A stretch of 64,000 nt of DNA from Pseudoneobacillus rhizosphaerae (GCF_917563885.1 NZ_CAKJTG010000006.1:1-64000), one strand, 5' to 3'; shown: positions 55,404 through 64,000, numbered from the stretch's first letter. Translations and numbers: made by a program. Notes: generated by a model not told the origin, from the letters alone.

Positions 55404-55676
55404 ATGTTCATATCCGATGAAGCGAGCCAATTCTTACAATATCTGATGGAAAAACGTAAAAAACACGGAGTACGAATTGGTTACAATGAAAATAGCAATT
55501 GAGGGTTATCTAAGTTTAAATTAACTCTGGATGAGTTTAAGGACGGCGATAAACAAATAGAGGTCAGTGGTACTCCTATTCTGTATAGGGAAGATGTAGC
55601 TGCACATATACATCGGTTACACATAACATATGAAAATGGTCGCTTAGGTCTAAGAGATCAAATCGACCACAACTAG
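55404..55676 (+). CDS. candidate HesB-like selenoprotein, UGA recoded at 55500-55502
   Basis: Read through one UGA, this gives a 90-residue HesB/IscA-like protein: MFISDEASQFLQYLM, KHGVRIGY, then U33, GLSKFKLTLDEFKDGD, and IEVSGTPILYREDVAAH with a short C-terminal tail. The U-G-x-x-x-F-x-L-x-L-D-E pattern is what I recall for HesB-like proteins, where Cys (or Sec in known HesB-like selenoproteins) occupies this site. No Cys codon is present. GAGGTGA (55391-55397) lies six nt before ATG 55404. A SECIS-like hairpin follows at 55523. Expected role: binding or handling of Fe-S or a related redox ligand. It is missed by stop-to-stop ORF calling because UGA splits it into 32 and 57 codons. The alternative is a dead gene. 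Confidence 0.72.
55523..55537 (+). promoter_or_regulatory. candidate bacterial SECIS hairpin
   Basis: AACTC (55523-55527) pairs with GAGTT (55533-55537) around loop TGGAT, which starts 25 nt after the UGA and has G in its second position. The loop differs by one base from that of the peroxiredoxin candidate (TGGAA). Confidence 0.55.
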
Positions 55677-55820
55677 AATAATAAAAACAAATTCACACGA
55701 AGAATATCTATTATAATAATTTTGTTTTCAGAATATAGGATTGTTACTGCTTTTGGCAGGCAAAACCTGAGTAAACTTTGTCTTGGAATAGACATGTTTA
55801 TTTGGGTTTTTTTTGTTATT

Positions 55821-55943
55821 AACGTTATGTCACTAGGATTACCACATGGGGCAGCAATAGAAATCAGTGCAGAAGGGAAAGATGAACAAGAGGCACTAGC
55901 ATTTCTTCAAAAGACATTAAGGAAAGAAGGTCTTGCCGAATAA
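55821..55943 (+). pseudogene. ptsH: 5'-truncated ptsH (HPr C-terminal remnant)
   Basis: The last 40 codons ([19 protein letters not shown] through LRKEGLAE) match the C-terminal half of HPr from residue about 48. The upstream codons in the open frame (from 55722) are unrelated hydrophobic residues, so phospho-acceptor His15 and regulatory Ser46 are both missing. The break coincides with the HPr fold core, making a functional product very unlikely. It overlaps the ptsI start by one base (TAATG), keeping the normal ptsHI junction. A deletion has apparently removed the 5' half and the operon promoter. Confidence 0.8.
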
Positions 55944-57658
55944 TGGAAACTTTAAAAGGAATAGCGGCTTCCAGTGGAATTGCCATTGCAAAAGCCTATC
56001 AATTAGTAGAACCTGACCTTTCTTTTGAAAAAAAGAAAGTAAAAGACGTGTCGGAAGAATTAGAACGTCTCAAAAGGGCACTAACCACTTCGCATTCTGA
56101 ACTAGAGCAAATTCGCGATAAAGCACTTGAGGATTTAGGAAACGATAAATCAGCCATCTTTGAAGCACATTTACTCGTATTGAATGATCCCGAACTGATT
56201 TCACAAATAGAGGATAAAATTAAGACAGATCAAGTTAATGCAGAACAAGCATTAAAGGATGTTGCGGATCTGTTTATTATGTTGTTCGAACAAATGGACA
56301 ATGAGTATATGAAAGAACGTGCGGCTGATATTAGAGATGTAACGAACAGAATTTTGGCAAACCTACTGGGTGTAAAGTTGGTTAACCTTAGTATGATTTC
56401 CGAAGAGGTCATTATTATCGCTGATGACCTAACACCATCCGACACTGCGCAGTTAAACCGTAAATATGTAAAGGGCTTCACGACAAATATTGGTGGAAGG
56501 ACCTCACATTCGGCCATTATGGCACGTTCGATGGAAATCCCAGCTGTTGTTGGGACAAAACTAGCTACCACTTCTATTAAAAATGGAGACGTAATCATTG
56601 TCGATGGATTAAATGGGGAAGTATGTATTAACCCAACAACAGAAGTGATTGCACAGTATAAAAATGAACAAATTCGTTTTGAAAAGCAAAAAGCTGAATG
56701 GGCGAAGCTTGTGAATGAAAGTACCGTTACAGCTGATGGCCATCAAGTGGAACTTGCTGCAAATATTGGAACTCCAAACGATTTAGAAGGAGTAATGGCT
56801 AATGGTGCAGAAGGCGTTGGTCTATATCGAACAGAATTCCTTTATATGGGCCGTAATGAGCTACCTTCTGAGGAAGAGCAGTTTGAGTCATACAAAACTG
56901 TCCTTGAAGGGATGAAGGAAAAACCGGTTGTTGTTCGGACTTTAGATATTGGTGGAGATAAGGAGCTTCCCTATCTTGAATTACCGAAGGAAATGAATCC
57001 ATTCCTAGGTTTCCGAGCGATCAGACTTTGCTTAGTAGAACAGGACTTATTTAGAACCCAACTGCGTGCATTATTAAGAGCAAGTGTGTACGGTAATTTA
57101 AAAATCATGTTCCCTATGATTGCGACATTGGATGAATTCCGTGCCGCTAAAGCAATTTTAATGGAAGAAAAAGAAAAGCTTGTAGCTGAAGGAATCGCTG
57201 TCTCTGAAGAAATTGAACTTGGTATTATGGTTGAAATTCCGTCTACCGCTATCATTGCGGATCAATTTGCAAAGGAAGTAGATTTCTTTAGCATTGGAAC
57301 AAACGATTTAATCCAATACACGATGGCGGCTGACCGGATGAATGAAAGAGTTTCATACCTTTACCAACCATACAATCCAGCAATATTACGTCTTGTCAAA
57401 ATGGTCATCGATGCTGCTCATCGTGAAGGAAAATGGGCTGGAATGTGCGGTGAAATGGCAGGGGACGAACAGGCAATTCCATTATTGTTAGGGCTTGGAT
57501 TAGATGAGTTTTCAATGAGTGCAACATCTATCTTGAAGGCTCGATCTCAAATTCTCTGTTTAACGAAACAGGAAATGGTGGAGTTAGCAGATCAAGCATT
57601 GCAGATGTCAACTGTAAGTGAAGTAATGGAAGCAGTGAAAGTCGCTACTAAAAAATAA
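55943..57658 (+). CDS. ptsI: phosphoenolpyruvate-protein phosphotransferase (enzyme I)
   Basis: 571-residue enzyme I, full length. The N-terminal HPr-binding domain precedes His189 in [12 protein letters not shown], the phosphorylated residue. C-terminal PEP-binding segments include [39 protein letters not shown] and the catalytic Cys in GMCGEMAGD. It takes phosphate from PEP and passes it to HPr in the PTS sugar uptake chain. The cognate ptsH here is only a remnant, so this enzyme must use an HPr encoded elsewhere, or be a silent second copy. No promoter is obvious directly upstream. Confidence 0.94.
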   Translation: METLKGIAASSGIAIAKAYQLVEPDLSFEKKKVKDVSEELERLKRALTTSHSELEQIRDKALEDLGNDKSAIFEAHLLVLNDPELISQIEDKIKTDQVNAEQALKDVADLFIMLFEQMDNEYMKERAADIRDVTNRILANLLGVKLVNLSMISEEVIIIADDLTPSDTAQLNRKYVKGFTTNIGGRTSHSAIMARSMEIPAVVGTKLATTSIKNGDVIIVDGLNGEVCINPTTEVIAQYKNEQIRFEKQKAEWAKLVNESTVTADGHQVELAANIGTPNDLEGVMANGAEGVGLYRTEFLYMGRNELPSEEEQFESYKTVLEGMKEKPVVVRTLDIGGDKELPYLELPKEMNPFLGFRAIRLCLVEQDLFRTQLRALLRASVYGNLKIMFPMIATLDEFRAAKAILMEEKEKLVAEGIAVSEEIELGIMVEIPSTAIIADQFAKEVDFFSIGTNDLIQYTMAADRMNERVSYLYQPYNPAILRLVKMVIDAAHREGKWAGMCGEMAGDEQAIPLLLGLGLDEFSMSATSILKARSQILCLTKQEMVELADQALQMSTVSEVMEAVKVATKK

Positions 57659-57666
57659 TAATACAT

Positions 57667-57697
57667 GGCCAGTTAGGCAAAGCTTAGCTGGTCTTTA
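57667..57697 (+). terminator. hairpin after ptsI
   Basis: GGCCAGTTA (57667-57675) pairs with TAGCTGGTC (57685-57693) with two G-U pairs; CTTTATAA follows. Confidence 0.6.
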
Positions 57698-57747
57698 TAA
57701 GGTATCTAGTTTTAATAGAAGTGAGAAGGTGTCCGAAATGTGAAAAA

Positions 57748-57838
57748 GGCGCATAAAGCTGGATTTTCTGCTCATAAATGACGAAAGTTGGCGCAAAACA
57801 TAGTCAAATTGACGCAATGACAGTGAATTTATTCGCAA
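57748..57838. repeat. 21-bp-period degenerate repeat
   Basis: Five heptads at exactly 21-bp spacing: GGCGCAT (57748), TGCTCAT (57769), GGCGCAA (57790), GACGCAA (57811) and TTCGCAA (57832). Intervening 14-mers are AT-rich and weakly similar. An inverted copy (TTGCGCCAA) lies at 58048-58056. The rest of the 57.66-58.11 kb gap holds two terminators and nothing else I can support. Confidence 0.7.
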
Positions 57839-57861
57839 GGTAAATCAATCATAATAGTTAG

Positions 57862-57897
57862 AAAATGCAGGTTTGATTCTTCAGACCTGCATTTTTT
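57862..57897. terminator. terminator-like hairpin in the intergenic region
   Basis: AAAATGCAGGT (57862-57872) pairs perfectly with ACCTGCATTTT (57885-57895), followed by a T-run. No gene lies between it and the ptsI terminator; it may bound the 21-bp repeat. Confidence 0.7.
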
Positions 57898-58111
57898 ATT
57901 TTTTCATAAATTACAAGACGTTACTTGAAATCAAAACTATTTTTAAAATGAATATAATGCTAAAATAGGACCAATATCCTAAATTCTATGAATTGTTAAA
58001 TAATAGGTTTATATCTAGAGTTTACATAGCATGAATTTACTGACGTTTTGCGCCAAGCTAATGGAATTTTTCGGATAGGATTAAATTTGTATATTATCGT
58101 GAGGGTTTTAA

Positions 58112-60353
58112 ATGATTATTACAAAAAAAAAGGCTATAACCTATCTTTTATTAACGATGTCTATTGTTTATCTATGGATAGAAATCCTAAACGATTTTGA
58201 ATTACAAAGTGTACTTAGTGCGAGTTTTTTTCCAATAATGGTTGGTTCACTCAGTTTCATGTGGGTGTATAAAACTTCTAAGAATTTAAAAGGGAAAGAA
58301 AGGCGTATTTGGAAAATTATTGGTATTGGGTTAGTTTTTCATGTTACAGGGAATATCATTTGGTTTATTGGTGCCGTTAATAATATTATCTATCAAGCTC
58401 CTGATATATCTTATTTATTTTGGCTGCTAGCTTATTTTCTTTTTTTAGTAGCATTAATTTATAAAATGAGACTAATTGGCTCTGGCATTACAACGAATCC
58501 CTACTTATTTAACACGGCAATTTTTATTATTGTGGTTTCAGCCATATTTATACAATATTTTGTTAGGCCATATATAGCCTCAGCAGAAAGTCTTTTTCAA
58601 CAGATTGTCCTTGGCATCCTCTATCCAATTGTGGATATTAGCCTATTGTTTGTAACGACCCTACTCTATTATCTTTCTAGACATACGAAAGATAGAACCG
58701 TTATGTTATGTTTTATGACTGCTTTTTATCTCTCGATTATGGGGGATGCGATTACTGCCTTCATGAAATCAATTAAAGAGTACTATCAGTTATTAATTGA
58801 GCCATTATGGGTAGGATCATTATTAGTGATTGGCTTTGCAGGTTTATTTGCTCAAAGAAATAAGAGTCGACTATTTGAAACAAACGTGACGACTAAAGAT
58901 AAAGAATCTAGTTTTCCCTATATCAGTATTTCACTTTTAATCATATTAGTCTTTCAAAGCGCTCATTGGCAGTTTAATCCAATGAATATAGGCTTAGTAC
59001 TAGTTTTTTTCATGATTGTAGGAAGGAATTTAGTGATTATCGGCAAAAATAAAAAGTTAATGCTTCAATATCGAGTGCTAGCTTTTCAAGATTCTTTAAC
59101 CGGATTATCAAATAGAAGCAGTTTTAAACTAGACTTAGAATATGCCATTGAGAAAGCATCTAAGGATAATAGTAGTTTTTATATATTATTAATGGATTTA
59201 GATCGTTTTAAAATGATTAACGATACTTTAGGACACTTTGTCGGGGATCAATTATTGAAATTTACTACTGAAAAATTAAAAAATGAATTAGATAGTAAAT
59301 CCCGTATATACAGACTTGGTGGCGATGAATTTGTAGTATTGGTCGAAGATGGGTCAGTAGAAAAATGTGAGGCAACGGCTAGTCAGATAATTGGTGTATT
59401 TAAAAAAACATTTACGATTCAACAGCACGAAATTACCATTACCCCAAGTATTGGGATTAGTTCCTATCCGGGTAACGGAAAAGACAGTGACACACTTTTT
59501 AAAGCAGCTGATGCGGCAATGTACTTAGCAAAAGGACAGGGCAGAAATAATTATCAATTTTATAATTCTGAATTAAATCAACTACTATCTAGGAAATTAA
59601 CGATTGAGAATGAATTGCGTAAAGCTATTATTCGAGATGAGCTCGAACTATACTATCAACCTAAATTTAATATTCAAACAAGACAATTAATGGGGATGGA
59701 AGCCTTACTTCGCTGGGATAGTAAAAAACTAGGTCGGATTTCTCCAGCCGAATTCATTCCAGTTGCAGAAGATACAGGTTTAATCGTAAATATTGGTGAG
59801 TGGGTCTTAAGAAGGGCATGTATACAAACGAAACGATGGCAGGATCAAGGTTATCCATCTCATCCAATTTCTGTTAATGTATCTGTTCAGCAATTTAAAC
59901 AAAGTAATCTTGTCAATACAGTCCAAAATATTTTAAAAGAGACAGGTCTTCATCCTATGTATGTGGAGCTGGAGATTACGGAAAGTATCATGCAAAACGT
60001 TGAGGAATCTAAAAAGGTATTAGCAGGCTTGAGGGAAATTGGGCTGAAAATATCACTAGATGATTTTGGTACGGGATATTCATCCCTGCATGTGTTGAAG
60101 AATCTACCCATTAATACACTAAAAATTGATAAAACTTTTATAGATGATATTAAAGTGGAAAATGACCAATCTATGGTAAAAGCTAGAAATTGTTGCAGAA
60201 GGCATTGAGTATGAGTATCAGCTTAGTGTATTAGCAGACTATCAATGTGATTTTGGTCAAGGATATTTATTTTCAGAACCAATATCGGCATATGAATTTG
60301 AAAGAATCTATCTTAGTAAAACGGAAAAAGTAGTGGAATTAATAACGGTGTAA
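58112..60353 (+). pseudogene. membrane-bound GGDEF-EAL gene with a C-terminal deletion and frameshift
   Basis: Reads as a membrane sensor of eight or so helices (1-310), a GGDEF diguanylate cyclase domain with an intact RLGGDEF (about 410) and an EAL phosphodiesterase domain (GMEALLRWD, SVNVSVQ, ELEITES, LDDFGTGYSS, TLKIDKTF). At about 60180 the frame SMVKA jumps: the normal EAL sequence resumes as IVAEGIE in the +1 frame and continues to a stop at 60353 (GQGYLFSEP). Roughly 12-14 codons are lost. As translated, the protein ends with RNCCRRH at 60208 and lacks the AEGIE Glu and the GQG Gln, so phosphodiesterase activity is probably lost while cyclase activity may remain. Confidence 0.8.
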
Positions 60354-60430
60354 GGGACAAAGGAACTATCTTTCTTACGCTATCAAACATACATTCGCAT
60401 TCATGAAAAAATTATGGTATTATTTAGAAG

Positions 60431-60456
60431 TACAGCTAAAAGCTGGGTGGGCAGTG
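60431..60456 (+). ncRNA. 5' arm of the toxin mRNA long-range pairing
   Basis: TACAGCTAAA (60431-60440) and GCAGTG (60451-60456) can pair with TTTAGCTGTA (60650-60659) and CACTGC (60633-60638) past the toxin gene. A 5'-3' fold of this kind is known for type I toxin mRNAs, where it hides the SD. An extended -10 (TG-G-TATTAT, 60415-60423) places transcription start at about 60430. Confidence 0.5.
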
Positions 60457-60488
60457 GCACTTCCTTTATAGGAGGGAGGTGTTGTGCG

Positions 60489-60587
60489 ATGCTTACTGTT
60501 TACGAAGGAATCAGTCTGATGATTGGTTTTGCAAGTCTAATCGTTGCAGTAATCGCTGTAGGTATTTCTTCTGATAAAAAGAAATAA
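60489..60587 (+). CDS. putative holin-like type I toxin peptide
   Basis: 32 residues, MLTVYEGISLMIGFASLIV followed by AVIAVGISSDKKK: a single membrane helix ending in a basic tail, matching the small putative holin-like toxins of Firmicutes (TxpA/BsrG-type). A very strong SD (GGAGGGAGGTG, 60471-60481) precedes ATG 60489. Flanking inverted repeats (see the 5' arm) suggest translational control. An antisense antitoxin RNA overlapping the 3' region is expected by analogy, but I cannot place its promoter with confidence. Confidence 0.8.
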   Translation: MLTVYEGISLMIGFASLIVAVIAVGISSDKKK

Positions 60588-60661
60588 CCCACCCTGCTCT
60601 CGACAAGTAGGTGGATTATTTCTGCCACAGGTCACTGCACTTCATGCAGTTTAGCTGTATA

Positions 60662-60693
60662 GGAGCTCCAGTTACCGGCTGGAGCTCTTTTTT
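60662..60693 (+). terminator. terminator of the toxin transcript
   Basis: GAGCTCCAG (60663-60671) pairs perfectly with CTGGAGCTC (60679-60687), then TTTTTT. It lies just after the 3' pairing arm. Confidence 0.9.
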
Positions 60694-60798
60694 AGTATAT
60701 GATTATCTATTTAAATTATAATTAATATCCTAAATAAAGTAAAGAACAATAGAGATAGAGAAGGAATAACACAGACGCAATATAGAAAGGATATCACA

Positions 60799-63700
60799 AT
60801 GAAAATTAATCATTTAATAGCTAACAATCTTAACAAATTAGATGCAGAACTACCTGTAAACCAATCGTTAGGTATTGCAGGATTGTCTGGATCTGGGAAA
60901 ACAACCTTTTGTCAAACCATTGGGGAGGAATCAAAAAAGCGCCTCGTTTCCTTATTACCAAAGGCTGAATATCAATATTTGTTTTCTACTATTATGGAAA
61001 CTAATTTCAGTGCAATCAAGATGGAAGAAATCCCTTTAGTTCTTTTTTTAGGAAAATCATCGATTTCTTCCAATCCACGCTCGACCATCGGCACACATAC
61101 TGGCGTTTTTAAGGAGATTCGCGAAACAATTGCCGAAAAATTTAATCTCTCTCCAGAAGTCTTCTCCTTTAATAATCCATTAGGCTGGTGTCCAGATTGT
61201 AAAGGTCGCGGGACGACTAAAAATGTTGAATGCTCAACCTGTAAAGGAAAACGCTATAATCAAGAAGTTGAACAATATACAATAGAACTTTTTGGTAAAC
61301 CACATACGATTTCGGATATGAACAATTTAAGCATGGAATCGATTCTTTCTTTAGCAGACATTTTACATATTAGTGATGCAAAGCAACATATTCTTCAAAA
61401 TCTCATCAATATGAATATTGGTTACCTCCATTTAAATCGTATCATGGGAACATTATCGGGGGGAGAATTAACACGACTTTACTTAGGTGAGTTCATGGCA
61501 ACAAGTGAAGATACGGTGATTATCATTGATGAAATCTCCGTTGGTCTTGATCACGAAACCCTATTGAAAATTCTAGAGCAGATTAAACAATTAGGCTTTA
61601 AAAATCAGATTTGGTTGATTGATCATTCAGATACGGTGCTAGAAACAACGGATGAACAATTGTTCTTTGGACCGGGTAGTGGTAAATATGGCGGGAAAAT
61701 CGTGGAGGAATCACCACGTCCGAAACCGATTATTTGGGAACGAAATCAGACAAATCCAACAGACTACTATCAATTTCAGGATCTTCACTGTCGTAATATT
61801 CAAATGCAAGAAATTCAAATTCCGAAAAATAGACTAGTAACCTTTACGGGTGAGTCTGGCTGTGGAAAATCAACTCTTGTCAATGAGTGTATTGCCAAGG
61901 ATTTTATCAAGCGCTATCCAAAAGATAAACTAGTAATAGTTGGTCAAGATCGAAACCAATCGATAACTAGTCGGTCTACCGTGGCTACTTTTTTAGATAT
62001 TAAAAGGAAACTCACAAAATTAAGTGAAGAGATTGATGATATTTTCGGGCGATCCATTGAAGATATTATTGACGAATTACCAAATGAAGATATCGCTCAT
62101 AAACGGTTGAGCCTATTGATTAAACTTGGATTGGGCTATTTAACTTTAGAAAGAAAAACTCAATCTTTATCTACAGGTGAATTTCAGTGTGTTCATTTAG
62201 TTTCAGAGCTGTTTGCCAACACGAGAAACCCACATACACTGTTTATTTTCGACGAGCCTTCCAAAGGCTTATCACAAAATATATTAAATCAATTTATTGA
62301 TAGTGTTCGGGTCATTTTAGAGGATGAATCCGTCTCAATTTTTATGATTGAACATAATGCCTATATGTTAGAAAGCTCTGATTTTGTCGTTGATTTTGGT
62401 AAAAGAGCGCTAGAACCTGTAACGCATCTTGAAGTGGTGCGTCATGATGATTACTATCGACAACATAAAGGCGAAGAAAAAGTTGCTCCTATACAAATAT
62501 CATCTACGCTGAAGTCGAAGAGTGGGATTAATTACTTAAAAGAGAACCATATTAGTTATTTTAAAAAGGCAGAAAACATCTATAAGGGCGGAATTTTAAA
62601 GAGCTTATCACCAATGGCGCGTCTCATCTACGGTGAATACGAATCAGATAGGATAGCTCCAGTAATAGCCATCGATCTTGAAAGACACCTATATAGCCAA
62701 CATAGTTTCCTGTATGAATTGGGCGGACTGATTAACCATATCGTTGCTGCACACCCGACTAATAAAGATACAAGAAGCTTTGATTTTTATCGTCAAGAAA
62801 ATCATTGTCCGTCATGTTCGGGTCGCAGGGTGATTGAAAAGTTTAATTTTGACGTTGTTGTACAGGATAAAACTGTTCCTTTTTGGGATGGCTTGCTACA
62901 TCCAGATGTTATGGAGGTACTAAAATATTATCAATATCCAAAATTACAATTCCTCTTTGACGAAATCAAGAATGAGCTAGGTCAAGATATAAGTAAAAGC
63001 TATAATGAAATGACAAAAGCTGAAATGAATACCTTTTTATATGGCTATTGGGAAAAGTCCTTTTATGATAAAGAGGGCAAGACACAAAGAACATGGGAAG
63101 GCTTTAATTTTATCATCGGGCGTTACATGTTCATTTCGAAATCGATTATTAAAGAGAAGATGAAAGAATCCAAAGAGATGATTACCTGTCCAGTTTGTGA
63201 AGGAACCGTACTTAATCATCATAAAAAACTAATGTTTGGTACTAGTGATATTCGTAAGATGATCCAGATGCCTATGGATCAAGTTATGGAGGTTGTTGGG
63301 CCTTTACCTGAACTGTTGAAACTGAAGGCCATTGTTGGTGGTAACATGTCACTTGTGGAAGATGTGTCCTTACTACCTAGGGAAACTCAAGTAGCGTTGA
63401 AAATGTATGAACTAGAACTAGCAAGCTTTGTTAACTATGAAGTCGTTTTACAAAATGCTTTACCATTTTGGGGTAGTATTAAAGGTAATATCGAAGCAAT
63501 TAGTAGTAAAAATTTGATTACCATTTGTGATTTTGCCAATATCGATGAAACGCGTGAAACTATTATTGATAAGTATTTTACTAATGGTAAATATAAAAAA
63601 CTTACTTATGTTTATGAAGCGTTCGGCTATAAAAAAATAGTTACTTTAATTAATAAAATCAAAGCTAGTCATCCATGCCCATTCTGTAAAGGGAAGAAAG

Positions 63701-63969
63701 TGATATCAGAAGATGGTCTTCATGAAGGCGTGCATAAATTATCAATACCTTGTATGAGCTGTTTTGCAAGTGGTATTAATGACGAAGGTCGTCAGGAAAT
63801 CGTCGAGGGTATGAATGTACAAACTTGGCTAACGGGTAAAGTAAGTGATGTGGTGGATGAAAGCTTATTGAATGAAGAGGTTGCAGATATACCTATATTC
63901 AACCGGATTCGTGAGTTGAATAAGCGGGATATGCTTGAGGTTTATCGTTGTCTTGAGCAGAATAATTAA
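60799..63969 (+). CDS. UvrA-related ABC ATPase with a large C-terminal zinc-knuckle region
   Basis: 1056 residues with two UvrA-type ATPase heads: Walker A GLSGSGKT (28-35), signature LSGGELTRL (219-227), Walker B VIIIDEISVGLD (240-251); Walker A GESGCGKS (351-358), signature LSTGEFQCV (457-465), Walker B LFIFDEPSKGL (481-491). Only about 100 residues separate the first Walker A from the first zinc knuckle (CPDC, 131-134; CSTC, 145-148), so the UvrB-binding and insertion domains of classical UvrA seem missing. The second head lacks its zinc module; instead residues 560-1056 carry CPSC (670-673), CPVC (797-800), CPFC (960-963) and CMSC (985-988). It is probably a DNA-binding ATPase of the drug-resistance or housekeeping UvrA-like class, not the repair UvrA. 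ATG 60799 has AAAGGAT upstream. Confidence 0.88.
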   Translation: MKINHLIANNLNKLDAELPVNQSLGIAGLSGSGKTTFCQTIGEESKKRLVSLLPKAEYQYLFSTIMETNFSAIKMEEIPLVLFLGKSSISSNPRSTIGTHTGVFKEIRETIAEKFNLSPEVFSFNNPLGWCPDCKGRGTTKNVECSTCKGKRYNQEVEQYTIELFGKPHTISDMNNLSMESILSLADILHISDAKQHILQNLINMNIGYLHLNRIMGTLSGGELTRLYLGEFMATSEDTVIIIDEISVGLDHETLLKILEQIKQLGFKNQIWLIDHSDTVLETTDEQLFFGPGSGKYGGKIVEESPRPKPIIWERNQTNPTDYYQFQDLHCRNIQMQEIQIPKNRLVTFTGESGCGKSTLVNECIAKDFIKRYPKDKLVIVGQDRNQSITSRSTVATFLDIKRKLTKLSEEIDDIFGRSIEDIIDELPNEDIAHKRLSLLIKLGLGYLTLERKTQSLSTGEFQCVHLVSELFANTRNPHTLFIFDEPSKGLSQNILNQFIDSVRVILEDESVSIFMIEHNAYMLESSDFVVDFGKRALEPVTHLEVVRHDDYYRQHKGEEKVAPIQISSTLKSKSGINYLKENHISYFKKAENIYKGGILKSLSPMARLIYGEYESDRIAPVIAIDLERHLYSQHSFLYELGGLINHIVAAHPTNKDTRSFDFYRQENHCPSCSGRRVIEKFNFDVVVQDKTVPFWDGLLHPDVMEVLKYYQYPKLQFLFDEIKNELGQDISKSYNEMTKAEMNTFLYGYWEKSFYDKEGKTQRTWEGFNFIIGRYMFISKSIIKEKMKESKEMITCPVCEGTVLNHHKKLMFGTSDIRKMIQMPMDQVMEVVGPLPELLKLKAIVGGNMSLVEDVSLLPRETQVALKMYELELASFVNYEVVLQNALPFWGSIKGNIEAISSKNLITICDFANIDETRETIIDKYFTNGKYKKLTYVYEAFGYKKIVTLINKIKASHPCPFCKGKKVISEDGLHEGVHKLSIPCMSCFASGINDEGRQEIVEGMNVQTWLTGKVSDVVDESLLNEEVADIPIFNRIRELNKRDMLEVYRCLEQNN

Positions 63970-64000
63970 ATAGTTTTAGAAAATACAAATCCAATTCGTG

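Noticed and set aside
55722-55820. N-terminal part of the 73-residue ORF as a real protein or a full HPr
   Set aside because: No HPr-like His15 region is found in any frame here and the hydrophobic residues have no SD or homology that I recognise.

Overview
The window is chromosomal DNA of a low-GC, endospore-forming Firmicute, most likely a member of the Bacillaceae (Bacillus sensu lato). The evidence is consistent Bacillus-type Shine-Dalgarno sequences (AGGAGG/GAGGTGA), many TTG and GTG starts, and close relatives of Bacillus proteins: DbpA/YxiN, HelD, bacillopeptidase F, LysM wall hydrolases, a SleB-type hydrolase, a YabR-like S1 protein, adenine deaminase, and TnrA/GlnR- and CcpA-type operators. 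No phage, insertion sequence, CRISPR array or tRNA is visible.

Layout. 1-9.3 kb: 5S rRNA end of an rrn operon; a tyrosine recombinase followed by a decayed copy of the 5S 3' end; adenine deaminase; a DHFR-like reductase; a peroxiredoxin with in-frame UGA; the RNA helicase DbpA; a HAD phosphatase fused in frame to a GlcD-like oxidase; an aldo/keto reductase. 9.3-25.1 kb: a DMT exporter, then a peptide-catabolism cluster: Lrp-type regulator, M20 amidohydrolase, complete five-component oligopeptide ABC importer, S33 hydrolase, second M20 enzyme, PF01979 amidohydrolase, M28 peptidase and a PuuD-like gamma-glutamyl hydrolase. 25-35 kb: cell-wall enzymes with LysM domains, small Cys-rich proteins, a glutamine synthetase with its own cre site, promoter and GlnR/TnrA box, a SleB-like hydrolase and a NERD protein. 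35-47 kb: threonine aldolase, tryptophan 2,3-dioxygenase, a bimodular isoprenoid-synthase-like protein, and scattered metabolic genes including one frameshifted acetyltransferase. 47-64 kb: HelD, a 1428-residue secreted S8 protease, a metallo-beta-lactamase-fold enzyme, a HesB-like gene with in-frame UGA, a 5'-truncated ptsH directly before an intact ptsI, a GGDEF-EAL gene broken by a deletion, a small type I toxin locus, and a UvrA-related ATPase with a large zinc-knuckle C-terminal region.

The most notable result is two candidate selenoprotein genes that standard gene callers split or miss. One is a peroxiredoxin (3906-4379, UGA at 4047) and the other a HesB-like protein (55404-55676, UGA at 55500). 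In each, a single UGA replaces the expected redox or ligand cysteine, the frame is open on both sides, no other Cys codon exists, and a hairpin with a UGGA(A/U) loop lies 18-25 nt downstream, as expected for a bacterial SECIS. The selenocysteine machinery itself is not in this window.

The second unusual layer is repeats. Two separate arrays (19.15-19.53 and 33.16-33.48 kb) contain palindromes spaced at exactly 52 bp, with covarying stem positions and different linkers at the two sites. There are also three dispersed long palindromes centred on GGGAC-N-GTCCC, a MITE-like inverted-repeat element inside the oligopeptide operon, and a short array of exact 21-bp period. All coordinates and motif calls are by eye; protein families were assigned from memory of motifs, without database searches.
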